Source: Candidatus Eisenbergiella stercorigallinarum
GTDB lineage: Bacteria; Bacillota; Clostridia; Lachnospirales; Lachnospiraceae
Assembly (NCBI GenBank): GCA_019120525.1
Contig: DWUW01000320.1
Coordinates: 1 to 7,125 of the forward strand
DNA: 7,125 nt
Direction of reading: 5' to 3'
The position numbers were made by a program, and so were the translations under genes. The stretch's first letter is position 1. Each line of letters begins with the position of its first letter. The notes beneath the pieces were generated by a model. The model ran no database searches, was not told the origin of the DNA, and was given only the letters and a program-made list of their open reading frames with translations. Positions 1 to 5,176 of this stretch are shown here, in pieces.

Positions 1-58
1 AATCAAGTTGCGGCCGGTTGTACCGGCGCGGATGATTGTATTTAGGAGGAGCATTATT

Positions 59-409
59 ATGAAGAAAAAAATTGTAGCAGTTTTAACAGCAGCAGTTGTT
101 ACGTCCGCAATGATGGTTGCATGCGGATCCACCGAGACCACCACGGAGTCTTCCGCTCCGGTTGAGACCGTTGCAGAGACCGAGTCCGTTGTTGAAGAGA
201 GCAGCGTAGAGGCTACTACTGAGGCGGCTACCGAGGAAGCTACCACCGAAGCAGCTACTGAAGAAGCAGCTACTGAAGAAGCAGCTACCGAAGCGGCTAC
301 GGAAGAGACCACCGAAGCAGCTACTGAGGAAGCTGCAACTGAGGCGGCTACCGAGGAAGCTACCACCGAGGCAGCTACGGAAGCAGCTACCGAGACCGTT
401 GCTGAATAA
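59..409 (+). CDS. Small repeat-rich lipoprotein (Ala/Thr/Glu repeats)
   Basis: A 116-residue protein of unknown function. The N-terminus (MKKK, then a hydrophobic stretch at about residues 5-21) ends in MVAC-G, so Cys22 is a plausible lipidation site and the protein would be anchored outside the cytoplasmic membrane. Met at the -3 position of the lipobox is less usual than Leu. After Cys22 comes a Ser/Thr/Glu/Val linker to about residue 50, then repeats of the type AATEE/ATTEA to the end. No folded domain is visible, so the mature part is probably an extended, acidic, disordered chain. The start at 59 is chosen over an upstream in-frame ATG at 8 because AGGAGGA (44-50) sits 8 nt before it and the signal peptide begins there. 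A 6-bp hairpin with a 3-nt loop (13-27) lies in the leader; the promoter is outside the window. The role is unknown: a cell-wall spacer or stalk is only a guess. Confidence 0.85.
   Translation: MKKKIVAVLTAAVVTSAMMVACGSTETTTESSAPVETVAETESVVEESSVEATTEAATEEATTEAATEEAATEEAATEAATEETTEAATEEAATEAATEEATTEAATEAATETVAE
218..369 (+). repeat. Internal DNA repeat in the lipoprotein gene, 120-nt offset
   Basis: The 32 nt at 218-249 recur without a mismatch at 338-369. The offset is 120 nt, exactly 40 codons, so both copies encode the same Ala/Thr/Glu peptide in the same frame. Between and around them are shorter imperfect 12-15-nt units such as GCAGCTACTGAAGAA. Identity at synonymous positions suggests fairly recent duplication or slippage, and copy number could vary between strains without breaking the frame. 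Confidence 0.75.
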
Positions 410-458
410 TGGAAGCAAGATAGGAATAAAAGCAACATACGCGAAAAGCGGTTCCGTG

Positions 459-486
459 GGAGGCCCTTCGTAAGGAAGCGGCCTCC
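459..486 (+). other. Stem-loop upstream of the terminator
   Basis: GGAGGCC (459-465) pairs perfectly with GGCCTCC (480-486). Inside it CTTC (466-469) pairs with GAAG (475-478), leaving a 5-nt loop and one bulged C. The run that follows (TTTCGGGTTTT) is a broken U-tract, so this may be a weak terminator or a 3'-end stabilising hairpin for the lipoprotein mRNA. Confidence 0.55.
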
Positions 487-498
487 TTTCGGGTTTTG

Positions 499-532
499 GG
501 CCTGGCTGAGAAAGAAAGCCGGGTCTTTTTTT
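499..532 (+). terminator. Rho-independent terminator after the lipoprotein gene
   Basis: GGCCTGGCT (499-507) pairs with AGCCGGGTC (517-525) over 9 bp including two G-U pairs, with a 9-nt loop, followed immediately by seven T residues (526-532). This is a standard intrinsic terminator and it separates the lipoprotein gene from the glycosidase gene. Confidence 0.85.
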
Positions 533-561
533 ATAAGACAGGAAAAATCAGTCATAGCCCC

Positions 562-590
562 TTGCAATCCGGACGGGGAAAACGTATGAT
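562..590 (+). promoter_or_regulatory. Sigma-A-type promoter for the GH39 gene
   Basis: TTGCAA (562-567, 4 of 6 matches to TTGACA) and TATGAT (585-590, 5 of 6 matches to TATAAT) are separated by 17 nt. The predicted transcript would start near 597, about 58 nt before the GH39 start codon. It lies just after the upstream terminator, as expected for an independent transcription unit. No convincing catabolite-control (cre) site is seen next to it. Confidence 0.6.
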
Positions 591-654
591 TTTTTCAGGG
601 ACATAGCGCGGCTGGTATCAGCGGCAAAAGAAGAAGTCCGGAAAGGGAGAGGGT

Positions 655-2310
655 ATGGACAGAGAAGTGAACATCCGTGTGGATGCGAAAAGCAGGCTGG
701 GGAAGCAGGATCATCTGTGGAGATGGATCGGGTATGACGAATGCAATTATACCTGTGTTCCGGAAGGGAGGGAGCTGTTGGAAAAATTCGCGGCGCTTGG
801 GGACGCGCCGTATTATTTCAGGAGCCATTTCATGTTCTGTACCGGAAATTGCCATGGGGCATACAAGTTCGGCTCCACGAATATTTACTGGGAAAACGAA
901 AAGGGAGAGCCGGTCTATGATTTTACCTGGTATGACAGGATCGTGGACGCCTGGCTGCAGACCGGGAACAAGCCGTTCCTGGAGCTGGGCTTCATGCCAA
1001 AGGATCTGGCGGATCCCGGTTATCTGAAGCCGGTGGACGACTGGGGCTCCTACAATCAGTATAAGGAAACGGGCTGGAGCTGTCCGCCGAAGGATTACGG
1101 GAAGTGGCACGGGCTGATCCGGGCTGTGGGGGAGCATCTGAAGGAGCGCTACGGCGAGAAGGAGGTTGAAAGCTGGTACTTTGAACTGTGGAACGAGCCA
1201 GATATTTTCTACTGGAAGGGAACGGCAGCGGAATACTGTAAGCTGTTCGACTACACGGAGCATGCGCTTCATGAAGCGCTTCCGGGAGCGCGGCTGGGCG
1301 GACCGGCAGTGACCGGGATCTTCGAAGGCGGCCATGCGCAGAGATTCCTGCGCTTTTTCCTGGGCCATTGCCGGGACGGAGCGAATTTCTGTACCGGAGA
1401 GAAGGGGACAAGGCTGGATTATATCACTTTTCACGCGAAAGGCGGCGGCTTCCCGTTTGAAATGCATGCGAAGAAAGAGGTCCCGTCCGTGGAAAGCCTG
1501 GTGCGGCAGGTAAAGCTTGGGCTGGATGTGATCCGGGAATATGGTTTTGGGGACCGGGAGGTGATCCTGTCCGAAGCGGACCCGGACGGCTGGGCGGCCG
1601 GGGGCGTTTATGACAATGCCAACATGATCTTCCGGAATACGGAGTATTATGCCTCCTATGTGGCCTCTATCTATGATAAGATCGACCGGCTGGGCGCACG
1701 GTACGGCGTCCGGGTACGGCCGCTGGCATGGGCATTTCTGTTTCCGGGCGAGCGCTGCTTTGAGGGGACGCGGGCGTTTACCACACAGGGGATCGACAAG
1801 CCGGTATTCAATCTGTTCAAAATGTACGGATCGCTGGGGGATACGAAGATCGGCTTTGAAAGCGACGGGGCGAAGGGCCTGGATTTCCTGGATCAGCCGG
1901 CGCGGAGCACAGGAAGCGGCGGACGCTATACCGGGGAAGGGGAGAAAACGGATGTGTCCGGTTTTGCCGTGCGCACGCAGGAGGGAGAGATCCAGATCCT
2001 GATCTACAGCCACTGCGACGACCGCGACCGGACGGAGGATCAGCGGGTGCGCCTTGCCGTGGAGAATCTGGAAACGGAGCAGGCAACAGTAAGCCATTTC
2101 CGCATTGACGGGGAGCATTCCAATGCCCGGACGGAGTGGATCCGGCAGGGAAGCCCTCTGTATCCCCAGGGGGAGCAGTATGCGGCGATCAAGGCGAGGG
2201 ACGGGCTGGAGCAGCTATGGGAACCGAGAGAAGAGAAGATTTCGGAGGGCAGGCTCACGCTGGAATTTTCCATCCCCGCCCACGGGGTATCGCTGATCCG
2301 AATCCGGTAA
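655..2310 (+). CDS. Glycoside hydrolase family 39, beta-xylosidase type (XynB-like)
   Basis: A 551-residue enzyme expected to remove xylose from the non-reducing ends of xylo-oligosaccharides in the cytoplasm. No signal peptide is present. The (beta/alpha)8 barrel covers about residues 20-360. The acid/base is probably Glu181 in WNEPD and the nucleophile Glu307 in ILSEADP, 126 residues apart; GH39 xylosidases have a similar gap. Other family-like segments are LDYITFHAKGGG after the acid/base and GTRAFTTQGIDKPVFNLFKMYG after the nucleophile. About residues 400-551 look like the C-terminal beta-sandwich and end in the typical HGVSLIRI. The family norm is about 500 residues, so the gene is complete. 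GGGAG (645-649) lies 5 nt before the ATG. No transporter or xylan-degrading partner is in the window. Family assignment is strong; exact substrate is inferred, since GH39 also includes other specificities. No terminator follows, so read-through into the glycosyltransferase is possible. Confidence 0.85.
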   Translation: MDREVNIRVDAKSRLGKQDHLWRWIGYDECNYTCVPEGRELLEKFAALGDAPYYFRSHFMFCTGNCHGAYKFGSTNIYWENEKGEPVYDFTWYDRIVDAWLQTGNKPFLELGFMPKDLADPGYLKPVDDWGSYNQYKETGWSCPPKDYGKWHGLIRAVGEHLKERYGEKEVESWYFELWNEPDIFYWKGTAAEYCKLFDYTEHALHEALPGARLGGPAVTGIFEGGHAQRFLRFFLGHCRDGANFCTGEKGTRLDYITFHAKGGGFPFEMHAKKEVPSVESLVRQVKLGLDVIREYGFGDREVILSEADPDGWAAGGVYDNANMIFRNTEYYASYVASIYDKIDRLGARYGVRVRPLAWAFLFPGERCFEGTRAFTTQGIDKPVFNLFKMYGSLGDTKIGFESDGAKGLDFLDQPARSTGSGGRYTGEGEKTDVSGFAVRTQEGEIQILIYSHCDDRDRTEDQRVRLAVENLETEQATVSHFRIDGEHSNARTEWIRQGSPLYPQGEQYAAIKARDGLEQLWEPREEKISEGRLTLEFSIPAHGVSLIRIR

Positions 2311-2337
2311 GAAGGGAGAAAAGCAGAGAAAGAAGAA

Positions 2338-2365
2338 ACCATACGGGCTGCCGCCGCATAAGATG
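2338..2365 (+). promoter_or_regulatory. Near-consensus sigma-K-like promoter for the glycosyltransferase
   Basis: AC (2338-2339), 17 nt, then CATAAGATG (2357-2365). Compared with the Bacillus sigma-K consensus AC-N17-CATANNNTA it matches 7 of 8 defined bases, the last A being G. The start of transcription would fall near 2372. Taken alone this could be chance; the exact version upstream of the next gene gives it weight. Confidence 0.4.
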
Positions 2366-2391
2366 GGGATATAGGAAAAAGCCTTGCAGCC

Positions 2392-2397
2392 GGAGGG
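2392..2397 (+). promoter_or_regulatory. Ribosome-binding site that selects the GTG start at 2402
   Basis: GGAGGG lies 4 nt before the GTG at 2402, within the usual spacing range. The longer reading from TTG at 2384 has only a weak AGGA (2373-2376). That weak site would also lie almost at the 5' end of an mRNA begun from the proposed 2338-2365 promoter. Confidence 0.6.
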
Positions 2398-2401
2398 AAC
2401 C

Positions 2402-3514
2402 GTGCCTACCTGGAGCCTGTGTATGATCGTAAAGGATGAAGAGGCAGTCCTGGAGCGCTGCCTGAACAGTGCCGCTGCCCTGGCGGATGAGATCGTGATC
2501 GTGGATACGGGATCGTCTGACGCCACGAAGGAAATTGCCGGGCGGTTTACCGATCGGATCTATGATTTTCCGTGGAAGGATGATTTCGCGGCGGCAAGGA
2601 ATTTTTCTTTTTCCCTGGCGGAGGGGGAGTATGTGATGTGGCTGGACGCGGACGATGTCCTGCCGGAAGACTCCCTCCGCCTCCTGCTTGCGAAGAAAGC
2701 GAGCCTGTCCGGGGATGTGGATGTGATCATGCTGCCCTATGAGACCGCCTTTGACGAAACGGGAAAGGCGGTCTTTTCCTGTGAAAGGGAACGCATCATA
2801 CGAAACTGCGGGCAATGTGTCTGGACCGGGGCCGTGCATGAAGCGATCGTGCCTTTCGGAAGGATCCTGCGTCTTCCGGCGCCCATCCGGCATGAAAAAC
2901 GGGGAGAAGGGGACCGGGACAGGAATCTTCGGATCTATGAACGGCTTTTGAAGGAAAACCGGCGGCTGGACGCCAGACAGCAGTATTATTACGGCAGAGA
3001 GTTGTATTTTCATGAGAAGTACGCAAAGGCGGAGGCGGTTTTGGAAAGGTTCCTGAAGGAACCGGACGCGTGGATCGTCAACCGGATGGAGGCGGTGCGC
3101 CTGCTGGCTTACTGCCGCTATCGGCAGGGGCGGGACCAGGAGGCCTTTGAGACGCTTTTATCAGGGCTTGGGCTGGGCGCGCCGCAGCCGGAACTGTGCT
3201 GCGACCTGGGAAAGCATTTTCTGGACAGGGAGCAGTACGGGGCGGCGGCGTTCTGGTATCAGGCCGCGCTGGCGTGGAGCAGGAGCGAAGCTGCCGGATG
3301 GACGGAGACGGACGGCGGTTTTGCGCAGTTGGACTGCAGAGGGTTCCTTCCCTGCATCCAGCTGTGTGTCTGCTATGACCGGATGGGGGATCACAAACGG
3401 GCGGAGGCCTATAATGAACGGGCGGGCTCGTACCGGCCCCTGTCCCCATATTTTTTGCAGAACCGCCGGTATTTTGCCCATTTGAGAGACGCCGGGTCTA
3501 TGGCCGGGGATTGA
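2402..3514 (+). CDS. GT2 family glycosyltransferase with TPR-like C-terminal half
   Basis: A 370-residue cytoplasmic glycosyltransferase. Residues 5-11 (SLCMIVK) open the GT-A fold; IVIVDTGSSDAT (about 32-43) is the nucleotide-sugar-binding strand and loop; WLDADD (80-85) carries the DxD metal/nucleotide motif; WTGAVHE (about 138-144) is a conserved acceptor-side motif of this group. From about residue 180 the protein is helical, with TPR-like units (for example YYYGRELYFHEKYAKAEAVLERFL and LLAYCRYRQGRDQEAFETLL), which could hold a protein acceptor. The layout resembles SunS-like and other GT2-TPR protein glycosyltransferases. The GTG start is chosen over TTG at 2384 (six residues longer) because of its better ribosome-binding site and because family members usually begin just before the SLCMIVK strand. 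It lies 166 nt upstream of a collagen-like gene with no terminator of canonical form between, so that protein is the probable acceptor. The sugar used cannot be read from the sequence. Confidence 0.82.
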   Translation: MPTWSLCMIVKDEEAVLERCLNSAAALADEIVIVDTGSSDATKEIAGRFTDRIYDFPWKDDFAAARNFSFSLAEGEYVMWLDADDVLPEDSLRLLLAKKASLSGDVDVIMLPYETAFDETGKAVFSCERERIIRNCGQCVWTGAVHEAIVPFGRILRLPAPIRHEKRGEGDRDRNLRIYERLLKENRRLDARQQYYYGRELYFHEKYAKAEAVLERFLKEPDAWIVNRMEAVRLLAYCRYRQGRDQEAFETLLSGLGLGAPQPELCCDLGKHFLDREQYGAAAFWYQAALAWSRSEAAGWTETDGGFAQLDCRGFLPCIQLCVCYDRMGDHKRAEAYNERAGSYRPLSPYFLQNRRYFAHLRDAGSMAGD

Positions 3515-3571
3515 CTGCTGCGGCCGGGAGCTTTCCCTGACGGGCAGCTGCGGCCGGAATGGCGCACAGGA

Positions 3572-3599
3572 ACCGGCTGCCGTCCGAACGCATATGGTA
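3572..3599 (+). promoter_or_regulatory. Exact sigma-K consensus promoter for the collagen-like gene
   Basis: AC (3572-3573), 17 nt, then CATATGGTA (3591-3599): a full match to AC-N17-CATANNNTA, the consensus for sigma-K, the late mother-cell sporulation factor. Transcription would begin near 3606, giving a leader of about 75 nt. It fits the product, a BclA-like spore-surface protein. No comparable sigma-A promoter is seen in this gap. Confidence 0.65.
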
Positions 3600-3615
3600 T
3601 CAAAAAAAGAAAGGA

Positions 3616-3667
3616 AACCGTCCCTGTATTTGCGGAGACAGTTATATTTTCCTGCACGGAGACGGTT
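3616..3667 (+). other. Leader stem-loop with two competing 3' arms
   Basis: AACCGTC (3616-3622) pairs perfectly with GACGGTT (3661-3667). After one mismatch, CTGT (3624-3627) pairs with ACGG (3656-3659) through a wobble. A near copy of the 3' arm, GGAGACAGTT (3634-3643), lies 25 nt before GGAGACGGTT (3659-3668) and could pair with the same 5' arm with one C-A mismatch. The longer stem ends 3 nt before the GAGG ribosome-binding site. This may be a translational control element or a 5' mRNA-stability stem. Confidence 0.4.
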
Positions 3668-3670
3668 CAT

Positions 3671-3674
3671 GAGG
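3671..3674 (+). promoter_or_regulatory. Ribosome-binding site deciding between two adjacent ATGs
   Basis: GAGG sits 3 nt before the ATG at 3678 but 6 nt before the ATG at 3681. The second is better spaced, so the protein probably begins MENGD rather than MMENGD. Confidence 0.5.
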
Positions 3675-3680
3675 TAAATG

Positions 3681-4544
3681 ATGGAGAACGGGGATATAAG
3701 ACAGTTTGGGGATTCTACAGAACAGGGAGCCGAGCCCCGGGGAAGGCAGCGTTGTGTTCCCTGCAGCAGCGGGCCGACCAGACGCTGCAGAAAGCGGCCC
3801 AGGCAGGCTCCGTCCTGTACCGGCCCAACGGGCCCGACAGGAAGCACGGGTCCAACGGGAGCTCCCGGCCCAACGGGTCCAACGGGAAGCACTGGCCCGA
3901 CAGGAAGCACAGGCCCAACCGGAGCTCCCGGCCCAACGGGTCCAACAGGAAGCACGGGCCCAAACGGAGCCCCCGGCCCGACGGGAAGCACCGGCCCAAC
4001 GGGAGCCCCCGGCCCAACGGGCCCGACAGGAAGCACGGGTCCAACGGGTCCGACGGGAGCTCCCGGCCCAACGGGTCCAACAGGAAGTACGGGCCCGACG
4101 GGAAGCACCGGCCCGGCCGGAACGGCTCCGGCAGCGGAATATCTGTCCGCCTATTCCGTTCCGGCTTCTCCCGGAAGTCCCGGGACGCCGCTGGTTTTCG
4201 ACCTGAACGGGGAAGCTGCGGGGACGGCGGTCTCCCATGCGGAAAGAAGCGGAAGCTTTCTTCTGAATGAGCCGGGCGTCTATGCGGTTTCCTTCCATGG
4301 GACGATCTCACCGGCATCCGGGGATACGCTGCCGCTGAACCTGATGTTTACCCTGGAACAGGATGGGAATCCGGTTTCCGGCGCGGCGGCGCAGGAGGTG
4401 CTGCAGACGCAGAATCAGTATTCGAGCCTTTCCTTTTCGACCGTGGTATCCGTCACGGATCCGCCGTCCACGCTGACGGTGAGCGGGCAGGGAGGGAATT
4501 TTTTCTACAGCGATGTGGGAATGAATGTTTATAAGATCGGATAG
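3681..4544 (+). CDS. BclA-like collagen-repeat spore-surface (exosporium) protein
   Basis: A 287-residue protein in three parts. Residues 1-47 are a charged head with Cys25, Cys28, Cys36 and Cys46 among many Arg/Lys, which could anchor or cross-link it. Residues 48-146 are 33 uninterrupted Gly-X-Y triplets: 18 GPT, 8 GST, 5 GAP, one GPN and one GPA. Residues 147-287 form a beta-rich, cysteine-free domain (for example SGSFLLNEPGVYAVSF and FFYSDVGMNVYKI) resembling the trimerising, TNF-like C-terminal domain of BclA exosporium glycoproteins. Such proteins form trimeric filaments on spores, with O-glycans on Thr of the triplets; 26 Thr occupy the Y position here. There is no signal peptide, as expected for a protein made in the mother cell and assembled on the forespore. 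The upstream glycosyltransferase and the sigma-K-type promoter support this role. Open frames on the other strand through this gene are by-products of the GC-rich repeat. Confidence 0.87.
   Translation: MENGDIRQFGDSTEQGAEPRGRQRCVPCSSGPTRRCRKRPRQAPSCTGPTGPTGSTGPTGAPGPTGPTGSTGPTGSTGPTGAPGPTGPTGSTGPNGAPGPTGSTGPTGAPGPTGPTGSTGPTGPTGAPGPTGPTGSTGPTGSTGPAGTAPAAEYLSAYSVPASPGSPGTPLVFDLNGEAAGTAVSHAERSGSFLLNEPGVYAVSFHGTISPASGDTLPLNLMFTLEQDGNPVSGAAAQEVLQTQNQYSSLSFSTVVSVTDPPSTLTVSGQGGNFFYSDVGMNVYKIG
3822..4118 (+). repeat. Collagen-encoding tandem repeat (Gly-X-Y)
   Basis: 33 consecutive 9-nt units of the types GGCCCAACG-like (GPT), GGAAGCACG-like (GST) and GGAGCTCCC-like (GAP). They form blocks that mostly begin GPT-GPT-GST and end in GAP, with block lengths of 5, 7, 5, 4 and 6 triplets and then an unfinished last block. 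Near-identity at DNA level makes unit gain and loss likely, always in frame. Confidence 0.9.
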
Positions 4545-4556
4545 ACGGCCGTCGGG

Positions 4557-4585
4557 ACCGGCTTTCTGAAGAAAGCGCTCCCGGT
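4557..4585. terminator. Possible weak bidirectional hairpin between convergent genes
   Basis: GCTTTC (4561-4566) and GAAAGC (4571-4576) form a perfect 6-bp stem with a TGAA loop. ACCG (4557-4560) and CGGT (4582-4585) can extend it past a one-sided bulge. It is the only hairpin of note between the two converging stop codons, but neither strand has a T-tract after it, so it is not a standard intrinsic terminator. Confidence 0.3.
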
Positions 4586-4591
4586 GGCTGC

Positions 4592-5107
4592 TCAGGCCCG
4601 GCGCTGCCGCAAAAGGCGTTCCGAGAGGCGGTTCCCGATCCATCCGGCGAGGATCCCGAGCAGGATGCCGAACAGCACGTCCGTGGGATAGTGGACATAG
4701 AGATAGAGCCGGGAAAAGGCGATCAGGGAAGCCAGGATGAGGGCGGGAATGCCGATTCTTCTGCTGTTTCGGAAAATGGCCGAGGCGGATGCAAAGGAAG
4801 CATAGGTATGGCCGGAGAGAAAGGAAAAATCCGTCGGCGGCGGGATGAGAAGCTCGACCGCCGTATTGACGGCAAAGGGGCGCAGTCTCGCCACCAGCGG
4901 CTTTAAGATCATATTTCCCGTGACCAGCATGAAGAGCAGGGCGATGCCGGAAGCAAGCCCTGCCTTCCGCGTTTTTGGGAAAAGAAGGAGCAGGACGGAT
5001 AACACGATCCAGATCAGCCCTGCGTCTCCCAGGGAGGAGACGCGGGGGATCAGAAGGTTCAAAAAATCATTTGCGAGGTACTGCTGGATCTGGTCCAGCA
5101 AAATCAA
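4592..5107 (-). CDS. PAP2-family membrane phosphatase
   Basis: A 171-residue membrane protein with the three-part signature of the type-2 phosphatidic acid phosphatase family: K69-x6-R76-P77, S98-G99-H100 and S132-R133-x5-H139-x3-D143. In this family His139 is the phosphate-accepting nucleophile, His100 the proton donor, and the Arg/Lys residues hold the phosphate. Hydrophobic segments at about 31-43, 48-66, 101-112, 118-131 and 144-157 suggest 5-6 membrane helices. Likely substrates are a lipid pyrophosphate or phosphate, such as undecaprenyl pyrophosphate, but this cannot be told from sequence. The start is TTG at 5107-5105; no ATG or GTG occurs in frame back to a stop near 5174, and the resulting N-terminus (MILLDQIQQYL) has the family's usual length. 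No clear ribosome-binding site precedes it. It follows the MATE gene by 66 nt on the same strand with no separate promoter seen, so expression may rely on read-through. Confidence 0.85.
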   Translation of the reverse strand: MILLDQIQQYLANDFLNLLIPRVSSLGDAGLIWIVLSVLLLLFPKTRKAGLASGIALLFMLVTGNMILKPLVARLRPFAVNTAVELLIPPPTDFSFLSGHTYASFASASAIFRNSRRIGIPALILASLIAFSRLYLYVHYPTDVLFGILLGILAGWIGNRLSERLLRQRRA

Positions 5108-5128
5108 GCGGATATTCGCAATCCGCTT
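5106..5128 (-). other. Hairpin enclosing the TTG start of the PAP2 gene
   Basis: AAGCGGAT (5106-5113) and ATCCGCTT (5121-5128) are perfect 8-bp inverted arms with a 7-nt loop. On the minus strand the second arm runs into the TTG start codon, so the stem would cover the translation start in the mRNA. Confidence 0.5.
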
Positions 5129-5141
5129 CGCTTCTTGCTCA

Positions 5142-5176
5142 TAACCGAAAAAGCCGATTGGCGGCTTTTCCGGTTA
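5142..5176 (-). terminator. 15-bp terminator-like hairpin at the end of the MATE gene
   Basis: The arms 5142-5156 and 5162-5176 pair over 15 positions, with one wobble, around a 5-nt loop. The minus-strand core is AAAAGCCG-CCAAT-CGGCTTTTT, the A-tract/stem/T-tract form of an intrinsic terminator. The MATE stop codon (5174-5176) is itself part of the outer stem. No T-run follows the full stem, so termination may be partial, which would let some transcript reach the PAP2 gene. Confidence 0.65.

Noticed and set aside
83..418. Minus-strand Ser/Gly/Cys/Phe-rich open frame opposite the lipoprotein
   Set aside because: It is the reverse reading of the Ala/Thr/Glu repeat; the plus strand has a ribosome-binding site, signal peptide and terminator.
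595..2118. 507-codon minus-strand open frame opposite the GH39 gene
   Set aside because: It overlaps a gene with intact catalytic motifs and shows no domain, signal or ribosome-binding site of its own.
2384..2401. TTG start at 2384 for the glycosyltransferase
   Set aside because: Its ribosome-binding site is weaker than that of the GTG at 2402, and the extra six residues lie before the usual N-terminus of the family. It cannot be fully excluded.
3161..4108. Long minus-strand open frame rich in Val-Gly-Pro opposite the collagen repeat and glycosyltransferase
   Set aside because: It exists because the GC-rich 9-nt repeat has no stop codons in any frame. It has no ribosome-binding site, and the plus-strand frames have clear homologous domains.
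3822..4118. Possible CRISPR array, because of short regular repeats
   Set aside because: The 9-nt period is continuous without unique spacers and translates as an uninterrupted Gly-X-Y chain.
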